This document shows positions 56,002 through 64,000 of a stretch of 64,000 bases of DNA, piece by piece. Position 1 is the stretch's first letter, and each line of letters begins with the position of its first letter. Position numbers and translations under genes: made by a program. The DNA lies in the NCBI RefSeq assembly GCF_004791165.1, contig NZ_SRUZ01000007.1, positions 372,001-436,000 of the forward strand. Direction: 5' to 3'. Under the pieces are notes generated by a model. That model ran no database searches. It was given only the letters and a program-made list of their open reading frames with translations, and had not been told where the DNA came from. This DNA is from Mesorhizobium sp. M8A.F.Ca.ET.218.01.1.1. GTDB taxonomy: Bacteria > Pseudomonadota > Alphaproteobacteria > Rhizobiales > Rhizobiaceae.

Positions 56002-57398
56002 AGATGCCGCAGACCATTGGCCTCGTGCATTTCATCGGCATTGGCGGCATCGGCATGAGCGGCATCGCCGAGGTGCTGCACAATCTCGGCTACAAGGTGC
56101 AAGGATCCGACCAGGCGGACAGCGCCAATGTGCAACGGCTGCGCGACAAGGGCATCGAATGCTTCGTCGGTCACAAGGCCGAGAATCTCGGTGACGCCGA
56201 GGTCATCGTCGTCTCGACGGCGATCAAGAAGTCGAATCCGGAACTGAAGGCGGCGCGGGAGAAATTGCTGCCCATTGTCCGCCGCGCCGAGATGCTGGCC
56301 GAACTGATGCGTTTCCGCCAGGCTGTCGCCATCGGCGGCACGCATGGCAAGACGACGACGACCTCGATGGTGGCGACCCTGCTCGAAGCCGGCGGGCTCG
56401 ACCCGACCGTCATCAATGGCGGCATCATCAATGCCTACGGCACCAATGCGCGCATGGGCGACGGTGAGTGGATGGTGGTCGAAGCCGACGAAAGCGACGG
56501 CACCTTCCTCAAGCTGCCTGCCGACATCGCCGTCGTCACCAACATCGATCCCGAGCATCTCGATCATTATGGCAACTTCGACAATGTGCGCGAAGCGTTC
56601 CGCCAGTTCGTCGAGAACGTGCCTTTCTATGGCTTCGGCGTGATGTGCACCGATCACCCGGAAGTGCAGGCGCTGGTCGGGCGCATCGAGGACCGGCGCG
56701 TCATCACCTATGGCGAGAACGCTCAGGCCGACGTGCGCTTCACCAACCACCGCATGGCGGGAGCGACCTCGGAGTTCGACGTGATCATCCGCGACCGCAA
56801 GGGGCGCGGCCAGACGACGATAGCGGGCCTGCGCCTGCCGATGCCTGGCCGCCACAATGTGTCCAACGCGACGGCCGCGATCGCGGTCGCGCACGAACTC
56901 GGCCTGTCGGCCGAGGCAATCAAGAAGGGCCTGTCGTCCTTCGCCGGCGTCAAGCGCCGCTTCACCCATACCGGATCCTGGAACGGTGTCGACGTGTTCG
57001 ACGACTACGGCCATCACCCGGTCGAAATCTCGGCGGTGCTGAAGGCGGCGCGCAGCGCCACCAATGGGCGTGTTATCGCCATTGCCCAGCCGCACCGCTT
57101 CACCCGGCTGCACGATCTGTTCAACGAGTTCTCCGCCTGTTTCAACGATGCCGACACGGTGATGGTGGCGCCGGTCTACGCCGCCGGCGAAGAGCCGATC
57201 GACGGCGTGACCTCGGACGCGCTGGTGTCGCGCATACGTGCCGGCGGCCATCGCGACGCGCGCTACATCGAGGGGCCGGCCGATATCGCGCCTGTCATCC
57301 GCGACATCGCCAAGCCCGGCGACTTCGTCGTCTTCCTGGGCGCCGGCAATATTACCCAATGGGCCTATGCGCTGCCGAAGGAGCTCGCCGCCTCATGA
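55998..57398 (+). CDS. murC: UDP-MurNAc:L-alanine ligase MurC
   Basis: A 466-residue Mur ligase for the first stem residue. N-terminal HFIGIGGIGMSGIAEVL, P-loop GGTHGKTTTTSMVA, VVEADESDGTFLKL, NIDPEHLDHYG, and the C-terminal FDDYGHHPVEISAVL. It overlaps murG and murB by 4 bp each. Confidence 0.96.
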   Translation: MKMPQTIGLVHFIGIGGIGMSGIAEVLHNLGYKVQGSDQADSANVQRLRDKGIECFVGHKAENLGDAEVIVVSTAIKKSNPELKAAREKLLPIVRRAEMLAELMRFRQAVAIGGTHGKTTTTSMVATLLEAGGLDPTVINGGIINAYGTNARMGDGEWMVVEADESDGTFLKLPADIAVVTNIDPEHLDHYGNFDNVREAFRQFVENVPFYGFGVMCTDHPEVQALVGRIEDRRVITYGENAQADVRFTNHRMAGATSEFDVIIRDRKGRGQTTIAGLRLPMPGRHNVSNATAAIAVAHELGLSAEAIKKGLSSFAGVKRRFTHTGSWNGVDVFDDYGHHPVEISAVLKAARSATNGRVIAIAQPHRFTRLHDLFNEFSACFNDADTVMVAPVYAAGEEPIDGVTSDALVSRIRAGGHRDARYIEGPADIAPVIRDIAKPGDFVVFLGAGNITQWAYALPKELAAS

Positions 57399-58360
57399 TG
57401 AACGGCCAGGCCCTGATCGACAGACTTGGCGACCGGCTGGCCGGCCTGCGTGGCCGCATGACGCCAAATGCCGAGATGGACAAGATCACCTGGTTCCGGG
57501 CAGGCGGCCTTGCCGAGGCACTGTTCCAGCCGGCCGACGAGGAGGATCTTGCCGCGTTCCTCAAGGCGGTTCCCGAAGAGATCCCCCTGACGATTGTCGG
57601 TGTCGGCTCGAACCTTCTGGTCCGCGACGGCGGCATTCCGGGTTTCGTCGTCAGGCTTTCCGCCAAGGGCTTTGGCGAGGCCGAAGTCATTTCCCCGATC
57701 AGGATCAGGGCAGGTGCCGCCACGCCCGACAAGCGTGTGGCGGCGGTGGCGCTCGAGGCCGGCATCGGCGGCTTTCATTTCTACCACGGCATTCCAGGCG
57801 CCATCGGTGGTGCGCTCAGGATGAATGCCGGGGCCAATGGCGTCGAGACGGGCGAGCGCGTCGTCGAGGTGCGTGCGCTCGACCGCAAGGGTAATGTCCA
57901 GACGCTGAGCAACGCCGAGATGGGCTATGCCTACCGCCATTCGGCGGCACCGACCGGGCTGATCTTCACGTCGGCCGTCTTCGAAGGCTTTGCCGAGGAC
58001 AAGGCAGCGATCAAGGCGGCGATGGAGGCGGTGCAGAACCATCGCGAGACCGTGCAGCCGATCCGCGAGAAGACGGGCGGCTCGACCTTCAAGAACCCGG
58101 AAGGCACCTCGGCCTGGAAGGAAATCGACAAGGCGGGTTGCCGCGGCCTGATGATCGGGGGCGCGCAGATGTCGCCGATGCACTGCAACTTCATGATCAA
58201 CACCGGAACCGCGACCGGCTACGACCTCGAATATCTCGGCGAGACGGTGCGCGCGCGGGTACTCGAGCATTCGGGCATCCGGCTGCAGTGGGAGATCAAG
58301 CGCATCGGCAATTTCCGCTCCGGGCATGCAGTGCAGGAGTTCCTGGGTCAGCTTCTTTAG
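57395..58360 (+). CDS. murB: UDP-N-acetylenolpyruvoylglucosamine reductase MurB
   Basis: A 321-residue FAD enzyme (type I) that completes UDP-MurNAc. FAD-domain motifs are TWFRAGGLAEALF, VGVGSNLLVRDGGIPGFVV and GIPGAIGGALRMNAG; the active-site serine is in GGSTFKNPEG. An ATG at 57395 overlaps the murC stop and is followed by a second ATG. It is the last gene before the 304-bp regulatory gap. Confidence 0.96.
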   Translation: MMNGQALIDRLGDRLAGLRGRMTPNAEMDKITWFRAGGLAEALFQPADEEDLAAFLKAVPEEIPLTIVGVGSNLLVRDGGIPGFVVRLSAKGFGEAEVISPIRIRAGAATPDKRVAAVALEAGIGGFHFYHGIPGAIGGALRMNAGANGVETGERVVEVRALDRKGNVQTLSNAEMGYAYRHSAAPTGLIFTSAVFEGFAEDKAAIKAAMEAVQNHRETVQPIREKTGGSTFKNPEGTSAWKEIDKAGCRGLMIGGAQMSPMHCNFMINTGTATGYDLEYLGETVRARVLEHSGIRLQWEIKRIGNFRSGHAVQEFLGQLL

Positions 58361-58366
58361 CGCATC

Positions 58367-58395
58367 TTGAAGTTCACGTGATGCGTGAACTTCAA
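58367..58395. terminator. Perfect hairpin after murB
   Basis: TTGAAGTTCACG and CGTGAACTTCAA flank TGATG, starting 7 bp after the murB stop. No T run follows, so it may attenuate, protect mRNA ends or bind protein rather than simply terminate. Confidence 0.6.
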
Positions 58396-58429
58396 CGAGA
58401 TCGAAATGCCTTGAAATCGTTGCTGCAAA

Positions 58430-58610
58430 GACTCAGCGAGACGGTTTTCGCATTCATTTTCTCACAAAGTGAATCCCTCGGAATCATAAGCACTTGCCAG
58501 TGAATCAACTCTCTGATTCTCTGCCCTAAAGCGTTTCCTGATTTGAGTCGTTCGACGCGTTACCCGCGTTTTCCGTCTGGGGGGGGCAACCTGCCGGGAG
58601 ACTCGGACTC
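58430..58610. promoter_or_regulatory. Cluster of eight GANTC (CcrM) sites before ddlB-ftsQAZ
   Basis: GANTC occurs at 58430, 58471, 58481, 58502, 58515, 58545, 58600 and 58606, in the 304-bp gap between murB and ddlB. In DNA of this composition, about one per 300 bp would be expected. CcrM methylates this site once per cell cycle and tunes division promoters in alphaproteobacteria. The gap must hold the promoter of ddlB-ftsQAZ; I see no consensus -35/-10 pair. Confidence 0.8.
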
Positions 58611-58664
58611 AATGTTGCGGAAATCCTTGGGTTTTTAGTCCGCCGTGAGAGGGGATGACGGGGA

Positions 58665-59591
58665 ATGAAGAACAAGCATGTGGCCGTATTGCTGGGAGGT
58701 TTCTCGTCCGAGCGGCCCGTGTCCCTGTCTTCTGGAAAGGCCTGTGCAGATGCGCTCGAGCAGGAAGGCTATCAGGTTACCCGTGTCGATGTCGGGCGCG
58801 ACGTCGGTTCGGTGCTCGCCGAGCTCAAGCCCGATGTCGCCTTCAATGCGCTGCATGGGCCTTTTGGCGAGGATGGTACCATCCAGGGCATCCTCGAATA
58901 TCTCGGCATTGCCTACACCCATTCCGGCGTGCTCGCCTCGGCGCTCGCCATGAACAAGGAGCAGGCGAAGAAGATCGTCAAATCGGTCGGCGTGCCTGTC
59001 GCCGAATCAAAGGTCGCCAATCGTTTCTCCATCCAGAACAAGCATCCGATGAAGCCGCCCTATGTGGTCAAGCCGGTGAGCGAAGGGTCGAGCTTCGGTG
59101 TCGTTATCGTCTCGGAGGGGCAGTCGCATCCGCCGCAGGTCATCGGGTCGTCCGAGTGGAAATATGGCGATACCGTCATGGTCGAGCGCTACATCCATGG
59201 GCGCGAACTGACCTGCGCCGTCATGGGAGACGTGGCGCTCGGCGTCTGCGAGATCATCCCAACGGGCCATTCCTTCTACGACTATGATTCAAAATATGTC
59301 GCGGGCGGATCAAAACACGAATGCCCCGCAAAAGTTTCACCGAATATTTACCAAAAAATACAGACACTGGCGCTCAAGGCTCACCAAGCTGTCGGCTGTC
59401 GGGGCGTTTCCCGGTCGGACTTCCGTTATGACGATCGTCACTCCGAAAATGGCGAGGTTGTATGGCTCGAGGTCAATACTCAGCCGGGCATGACGCCGAC
59501 GTCTCTGGTGCCTGAAATTGCCGCCCATGCCGGGCATTCGTTTGGTGAACTGTTGAGTTGGATGGTGGAGGACGCTTCGTGTCTGCGTTGA
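58665..59591 (+). CDS. ddlB: D-alanine--D-alanine ligase
   Basis: A 308-residue ATP-grasp enzyme making D-Ala-D-Ala for MurF. N-terminal VAVLLGGFSSERPVSLSSG, NALHGPFGEDGTIQGILEYL, the ATP-site VVKPVSEGSSFGV, and WLEVNTQPGMTPTSLVPE with the metal-binding residues. ATG at 58665 follows GGGGA. Its end overlaps ftsQ by 13 bp. Confidence 0.95.
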   Translation: MKNKHVAVLLGGFSSERPVSLSSGKACADALEQEGYQVTRVDVGRDVGSVLAELKPDVAFNALHGPFGEDGTIQGILEYLGIAYTHSGVLASALAMNKEQAKKIVKSVGVPVAESKVANRFSIQNKHPMKPPYVVKPVSEGSSFGVVIVSEGQSHPPQVIGSSEWKYGDTVMVERYIHGRELTCAVMGDVALGVCEIIPTGHSFYDYDSKYVAGGSKHECPAKVSPNIYQKIQTLALKAHQAVGCRGVSRSDFRYDDRHSENGEVVWLEVNTQPGMTPTSLVPEIAAHAGHSFGELLSWMVEDASCLR

Positions 59592-60520
59592 AATGGGGAC
59601 AGGGCAAGGTGAGGGGCGCGGCCGGGCCGTCGCTGTTCGGCCTGCCATTGTCGTTGGACCATTTCGTTCTGCCGCGCGTGCTTCGCCGCCCGGTGCGCAT
59701 CCTGACGCGCCTGGGTGATGGTGAATTTCAGGCGCCGCGCTTCTCCGCCGCGATCATGTCGTCGGTGCTGCTGGCTTCGAGCGGGGCCTATGGCGCCTAC
59801 CTTGGCGGTCATGCCGACGGCATCATTCAAAGCATCACCGCCCGTACCGGCTTTGCCGTCGATCAGGTCAAGGTGGTCGGCAACCGCCAGACTTCCGAGA
59901 TCGACATTCTCGACCGGCTCGAGCTCGATGGCTGGACGTCGCTGATCGGCTTCGATGCCGAGGCCGCGCGGGAGCGCATCGCTACCTTGCCGTGGATCGA
60001 GATTGCCGCGGTGCGCAAGGTCTATCCGCACACGCTGGAAGTGCGCGTCGAGGAGCGCGAAGCCTTCGCGCTCTGGCAGCAGGGCGATGATCTCTCCGTC
60101 ATCGAAAAGGATGGCGCCGTCATCGCGCCGTTCTCGGGCGGCAAGCAGGTGCTCCTGCCGCTGTTGATCGGCACCGGCGCGCCGGCCAAGGCGCCTGATT
60201 TCCTGGCCAAGATCGAGCAATATCCCGACCTCGCCAGCCGCATCAAAGGCTATGTCCGCGTCGGCGAGCGGCGCTGGGACCTCAAGTTGGACAACGGCAT
60301 CACCGTCAAGCTGCCCGAAGACGACGAGGACCAGGCGCTCGCCGAACTCGTCAAGATGGACCATGACAAGGGGCTGTTGTCGCGCGATATCGCCGCTGTC
60401 GACATGCGCCTGACAGACCGGCTGGTCGTGGAGCTGACGCCGCAGGCGGCGACGCAGCGCGAGGCCGCGCTCAACGAGAAGCCGAAAACCCTCAAGCGCA
60501 AGCCGGAGACGAAGATATGA
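59579..60520 (+). CDS. ftsQ: Cell division protein FtsQ
   Basis: A 313-residue bitopic division protein. A cytoplasmic tail of about 55 residues, a membrane helix (about 57-78), a POTRA domain (about 85-160, RTGFAVDQVKVVGNRQ) and the FtsQ beta domain follow. It scaffolds FtsBL. The GTG at 59579 inside ddlB has GGAGG seven bases upstream, deciding the start. It overlaps ftsA by 4 bp. Confidence 0.94.
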   Translation: MSALKWGQGKVRGAAGPSLFGLPLSLDHFVLPRVLRRPVRILTRLGDGEFQAPRFSAAIMSSVLLASSGAYGAYLGGHADGIIQSITARTGFAVDQVKVVGNRQTSEIDILDRLELDGWTSLIGFDAEAARERIATLPWIEIAAVRKVYPHTLEVRVEEREAFALWQQGDDLSVIEKDGAVIAPFSGGKQVLLPLLIGTGAPAKAPDFLAKIEQYPDLASRIKGYVRVGERRWDLKLDNGITVKLPEDDEDQALAELVKMDHDKGLLSRDIAAVDMRLTDRLVVELTPQAATQREAALNEKPKTLKRKPETKI

Positions 60521-61824
60521 GCTGGCTTGGCGGTTCTGGCGATGCCTCGTCGCGCCGGTCCGGCACCCTGACGGTGCTGGATGTCGGCTCGAACAAGGTC
60601 TGTTGCATGGTGGCCAAGCTGAAGCCGAACGATGACGGCAAGCTTCTGCGCGGCCGCTCTCACCGGATCCAGGTGATCGGCATCGGCCACCAGAAATCGC
60701 AAGGGGTGAAGTCAGGCGTCGTCGTCGATCTCGACCGCGCCGAGCATGCCATCCGCCTCTCCGTCGACGCCGCCGAGCGCATGGCCGGGCTGACGGTCGA
60801 TTCGCTGATCGTCAACATGACCGCCGGACGACTGAAGAGCGAAGCCTTTTCAGCCACCATCAACCTCGGCGGCCACGAGGCCGACGAGGCCGATATCAAG
60901 CGCGTGCTCGGTGCCGGCGCCAAGCAGGCGCTGAAGGCCGAACGCGAGGTGATCCATTCGCTGCCCGTCGGCTTCTCGCTCGATGCGGAGCGCGGCGTGC
61001 GCGATCCGCGCGGCATGGTGGGCGATGCGCTTGGCGTCGACATGCATGTGCTGACCGGTGATGCGGCGCCGATGCGAAATCTGGAGCTCTCCATCAACCG
61101 TTCGCACCTGTCGGTCGAGCGCATGGTGGCGACGCCCTATGCCAGCGGGCTGGCGGCACTCGTCGACGACGAGCTCGAACTCGGAGCCGCCTGCATCGAC
61201 ATGGGCGGCGGCACGACGACGATCTCGGTGTTTTCGGAAGGCAAGTTCGTCCATGGCGACGCCATCGCCATCGGTGGCAATCATGTGACGCTCGACATGG
61301 CCAAGGGGCTTTCGACGTCGCTCGATGCCGCCGAGCGGCTGAAGGTGATGCACGGCTCGGCGCTGCCGGGCAGCGCCGACGACCGCGATCTGGTCTCGAT
61401 CCAGCCGATCGGCGACGATGGCGACGTGCCGCTGCAGATCCCGCGTTCGGTGATGACGCGCATCGTGCGCGCCCGCATCGACGAGACGCTCGAACTCTTG
61501 CGCGACCGGCTCAACAAATCCGGCTACGGCAATGCGGTCGGCAAGCGCGTCGTGCTCACCGGCGGCGCCAGCCAACTGGCCGGCCTGCCCGAGGCGGCAC
61601 GCCGCATCCTGGGGCGCAATGTGCGCATCGGCCGCCCGCTCGGCGTGGCGGGCCTGCCAGAAGCAGCGAAAGGCCCGGCTTTCTCGGCCGCGGTCGGGCT
61701 TCTGATCTATCCGCAGATGGCGAGCTTCGAGAGCCATCCGGCGAAAGGTATTTCCGGTCTCAGGATGACCGGAACGGGCGGAAAACTGCATCGCATGAGT
61801 CAGTGGTTGAGAGACAGTTTCTAA
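60517..61824 (+). CDS. ftsA: Cell division protein FtsA
   Basis: A 435-residue actin-fold protein that ties FtsZ to the membrane. Phosphate-1 motif VLDVGSNKVCCMVAKL, phosphate-2 CIDMGGGTTTISVF, adenosine motif VVLTGGASQLAGLPE, the 1C subdomain in between, and a C-terminal amphipathic end MSQWLRDSF. The start overlaps ftsQ. Confidence 0.96.
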   Translation: MSWLGGSGDASSRRSGTLTVLDVGSNKVCCMVAKLKPNDDGKLLRGRSHRIQVIGIGHQKSQGVKSGVVVDLDRAEHAIRLSVDAAERMAGLTVDSLIVNMTAGRLKSEAFSATINLGGHEADEADIKRVLGAGAKQALKAEREVIHSLPVGFSLDAERGVRDPRGMVGDALGVDMHVLTGDAAPMRNLELSINRSHLSVERMVATPYASGLAALVDDELELGAACIDMGGGTTTISVFSEGKFVHGDAIAIGGNHVTLDMAKGLSTSLDAAERLKVMHGSALPGSADDRDLVSIQPIGDDGDVPLQIPRSVMTRIVRARIDETLELLRDRLNKSGYGNAVGKRVVLTGGASQLAGLPEAARRILGRNVRIGRPLGVAGLPEAAKGPAFSAAVGLLIYPQMASFESHPAKGISGLRMTGTGGKLHRMSQWLRDSF

Positions 61825-61890
61825 TTGACGGGGACAGCCCCATAGGCGGCCGCGGCGGCGAAGCGGCGTGAAAGGCAAAGGACGGAGACA

Positions 61891-63570
61891 ATGACCATCA
61901 ATCTGCAGAAGCCGGACATCACCGAGCTTAAGCCGCGCATCACCGTGTTCGGTGTTGGCGGCGGCGGCGGCAATGCCGTGAACAACATGATCACCGCCGG
62001 ACTGCGCGGTGTCGAGTTCGTCGTGGCCAACACTGACGCGCAGGCGCTGACCATGTCGAAGGCCTCGCGGCTGATCCAGCTTGGCGCGCATGTCACCGAG
62101 GGGCTCGGTGCCGGATCGCAGCCGGAAGTCGGCCGCGCGGCGGCGGAAGAGTGCATCGACGAGATCCTCGACCATCTCACCAACACCCATATGTGCTTCG
62201 TCACCGCCGGCATGGGCGGCGGCACCGGTACGGGTGCTGCTCCGGTGGTTGCCCGCGCAGCCCGCGAGAAGGGCATCCTCACCGTCGGCGTCGTCACCAA
62301 GCCGTTCCACTTCGAAGGCCAGCGCCGCATGAAGACGGCCGACTTCGGCATCGAGGAGCTGCAGAAGTGCGTCGATACGCTGATCGTCATCCCCAACCAG
62401 AACCTGTTCCGGCTGGCCAATGACAAGACCACCTTCGCCGACGCCTTCGCGATGGCCGACCAGGTGCTCTACTCCGGCGTTGCCTGCATCACCGACCTGA
62501 TGGTCAAGGAAGGCCTGATCAACCTCGACTTCGCCGACGTGCGTTCGGTGATGCGCGAGATGGGCAAGGCGATGATGGGCACCGGCGAAGCTTCGGGCGA
62601 AGGCCGCGCGATGGCCGCCGCGGAAGCCGCGATCGCCAACCCGCTGCTCGACGAAACCTCGATGAAGGGCGCCAAGGGCTTGCTGATCTCGATCACCGGC
62701 GGCCGCGACCTGACCCTTTTCGAAGTCGACGAGGCGGCGACCCGCATCCGCGAAGAAGTCGACCAGGACGCCAACATCATCCTGGGCGCCACTTTCGACG
62801 AGGAACTCGAGGGCGTCATCCGCGTCTCGGTGGTCGCGACCGGCATCGACAAGTCGGCCGCTGAAATCGCCGCCGCGCCGATCTCGATCCGCACGGCGCC
62901 GCCGAAGCCGGCCGCCCGGCCGGCCGTCGCCGCGGTGGAAAGCCGCCCGGCGCCGGTCCAGCAGGCCGTGTATGAGCCGCGCGCCGCCGATCCAGTTGCC
63001 GAAGCCATCCAGTTGGCCGAAGCGAACGCCGCTGCCATGGCGCAGGCTCGTCCGGCACCGGTCGCCCATGCGGACGATTTCCGCCCGCAGAGCAAGATCT
63101 TCCAGGCGCCGCCCGCGCAACCGATGCCTCAGCCTGTTGTCCAGCAGATGATGCAGCCGGCTGCGCAGCCGCGCGAAATGCTGCGTGAGGTCCAGCAGCC
63201 GGTGGCGATGGCGCCGCAGCGCATGCCGCGCGTCGAGGATTTTCCGCCGGTCGTGAAGGCGGAGGTCGACGCCAAGAGCCGTCCCGCCGACCATGAGAAC
63301 AGCGGCCCGATGGGTCTCCTGAAGCGCCTGACCAATGGCCTGACCCGCCGCGAAGAGGAGCCTGCACGGCTGCAGCCGGCGCAGCCGCGCGAGCCCAAGC
63401 TGCGCCAGGCCGCACCGGAAGTGCGCCGCCTCGCCAGCCAGGACGCCCAGCTCTACGCGCCGCGCCGCGGCCAGCTGGACGACCAGGGCCGTCTGACGCC
63501 GCAGGTGAGGGCGACTCAGGACGATGATCAGCTGGAGATTCCGGCGTTCCTGCGCCGCCAGGCCAACTGA
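61891..63570 (+). CDS. ftsZ: Cell division GTPase FtsZ
   Basis: A 559-residue tubulin homologue that forms the Z ring. The GTPase core (about 1-330) has GVGGGGGNAVNNMI and the tubulin signature GGGTGTGAAP (109-118), with the T7 region DFADVRSVM. A long Pro/Gln/Ala-rich linker (about 335-540), typical of rhizobia, ends in the FtsA-binding peptide DDQLEIPAFLRRQAN. ATG 61891 follows GGACGGAG, 66 bp after ftsA. Confidence 0.97.
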   Translation: MTINLQKPDITELKPRITVFGVGGGGGNAVNNMITAGLRGVEFVVANTDAQALTMSKASRLIQLGAHVTEGLGAGSQPEVGRAAAEECIDEILDHLTNTHMCFVTAGMGGGTGTGAAPVVARAAREKGILTVGVVTKPFHFEGQRRMKTADFGIEELQKCVDTLIVIPNQNLFRLANDKTTFADAFAMADQVLYSGVACITDLMVKEGLINLDFADVRSVMREMGKAMMGTGEASGEGRAMAAAEAAIANPLLDETSMKGAKGLLISITGGRDLTLFEVDEAATRIREEVDQDANIILGATFDEELEGVIRVSVVATGIDKSAAEIAAAPISIRTAPPKPAARPAVAAVESRPAPVQQAVYEPRAADPVAEAIQLAEANAAAMAQARPAPVAHADDFRPQSKIFQAPPAQPMPQPVVQQMMQPAAQPREMLREVQQPVAMAPQRMPRVEDFPPVVKAEVDAKSRPADHENSGPMGLLKRLTNGLTRREEEPARLQPAQPREPKLRQAAPEVRRLASQDAQLYAPRRGQLDDQGRLTPQVRATQDDDQLEIPAFLRRQAN

Positions 63571-63593
63571 GCGGTTAACGGATTGTAACAATT

Positions 63594-63629
63594 GTTAACA
63601 GGCAAGCAAGAAATTGCTTGCCTGTTAAC
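63594..63629. terminator. Terminator of the dcw cluster
   Basis: A perfect 16-bp stem, GTTAACAGGCAAGCAA with TTGCTTGCCTGTTAAC, around GAAA, followed by GTTTAAAA, 23 bp after ftsZ. Confidence 0.88.
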
Positions 63630-63642
63630 GTTTAAAAGGCTG

Positions 63643-63648
63643 TATAAT
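63643..63648 (+). promoter_or_regulatory. Candidate -10 box of lpxC
   Basis: TATAAT lies about 200 bp before lpxC, right after the terminator. A -35 box is not clear (TTGCCT at 63618 is 19 bases away). The leader between contains CGGTT/AACCG arms near 63685-63707 but no gene I can support. Confidence 0.45.
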
Positions 63649-63850
63649 CAATAGGTTATCGTGTCATACAGGTTCCAGTTCGCGGTTACAAAGAGTAAGA
63701 AACCGTGATTTGGAGTCTCCCTGCCGGGACATTATCTTCGCTGCCTACCATGGTCGGTATGCGGGGATTTCGGGGGAAGTAGCCCTGCCTGCCGATTTAA
63801 CAAGAGCCGCGCCCTCGGGCTGGAGAAGCGGACCTAGGCATTACGGGCTT

Positions 63851-64000
63851 ATGGGGATTGTCTTGCACGACCACCAGACGACAGTGAAGACGCGCGCGTC
63901 GCTTACAGGCACCGGCGTTCACAGCGGCAAAGAAGTTTCCATCAGTTTCCTGCCCGCGGATGCCGATACCGGCATCGTGTTCCAGCTTCTCAATGGCGAC
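63851..64000 (+). CDS. lpxC: UDP-3-O-acyl-N-acetylglucosamine deacetylase LpxC (3' end outside window)
   Basis: The first 50 codons of the zinc deacetylase that commits to lipid A synthesis. QTTVKTRASLTGTGVHSGK is the family start, followed by VSISFLPADADTGIVFQ. ATG at 63851 or TTG at 63863 could begin it; neither has a strong site. The position after ftsZ is standard. Confidence 0.93.
   Translation, partial: MGIVLHDHQTTVKTRASLTGTGVHSGKEVSISFLPADADTGIVFQLLNGD

Noticed and set aside
60850..63591. A 913-codon open frame on the minus strand across ftsA and ftsZ
   Set aside because: It mirrors two certain genes, is rich in Arg/His/Asp as complementary high-GC frames are, and has no motif.
63749..63781. 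A ten-codon upstream reading frame in the lpxC leader
   Set aside because: No ribosome site and no sign of a regulatory peptide; chance is likely at this length.

Overview
The window is high-GC DNA from an alphaproteobacterium, most likely a Mesorhizobium-type rhizobium. Signs pointing there are the complete alphaproteobacterial division/cell-wall cluster, betaine-lipid genes behind a Pho box, GANTC (CcrM-type) sites in front of the ftsQAZ block, and several families of short palindromic repeats typical of rhizobial genomes. The genus is an inference from gene content and protein flavour; no search was run.

Layout. 1-4.6 kb: a NitT/TauT-type ABC importer (ATPase cut by the window edge, two permeases, NMT1/THI5-like binding protein) whose operon is interrupted by inverted repeat copies, then a secreted CHRD protein. 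4.7-13.8 kb: a TPP enzyme/CaiB CoA-transferase pair, a lysophospholipase-like hydrolase, a secreted RNase T2, a membrane diguanylate cyclase, EttA and a Tam-like methyltransferase. 13.8-17.2 kb: a small accessory island with a decayed IS1182-like transposase, an F420-reductase-like oxidoreductase divergent from an AraC regulator, and a perfect 22-bp inverted repeat. 17.3-24.4 kb: a FabH-like synthase, an isoprenylcysteine-methyltransferase-like protein, a TetR-controlled tautomerase/VOC pair, a MOSC protein, an SDR, a class IV aminotransferase, a DUF2293-like protein and TrmO. 24.5-31.5 kb: an ArsR-methyltransferase fusion with metF behind a 16-bp palindrome, an unlisted 28-residue membrane protein, an EamA transporter, an ornithine/lysine-type decarboxylase, an MltB-type transglycosylase and a GH25 lipoprotein whose 3' end is repeated in tandem. 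31.8-41.9 kb: a beta-lactamase-fold hydrolase, btaAB, a giant 5-oxoprolinase/hydantoinase carrying an in-frame palindromic repeat, a small lipoprotein, a DjlA-like protein with an AmpD-like amidase, and an SLT transglycosylase. 41.9-44.2 kb: RNase P RNA, a ParDE pair with a frameshifted toxin, and a Cys/Met-metabolism PLP enzyme.

44.4-64.0 kb is the dcw cluster in canonical order: mraZ, rsmH, ftsL, ftsI, murE, murF, mraY, murD, ftsW, murG, murC, murB, a 304-bp regulatory gap, ddlB, ftsQ, ftsA, ftsZ, a strong terminator, then the start of lpxC. Most neighbours overlap by 4 bp or are separated by a few bases. A ten-base-period MraZ-box-like array covers the putative mraZ promoter, and eight GANTC sites lie within 181 bp upstream of ddlB-ftsQAZ.

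The most noteworthy observations are: a palindromic repeat translated in frame inside the 5-oxoprolinase-like enzyme; the GANTC cluster before ddlB-ftsQAZ; a textbook Pho box before btaAB; the 59-bp triplication of the GH25 gene end; the 28-residue membrane protein with a strong ribosome-binding site; and a one-base frameshift in parE beside an intact parD.
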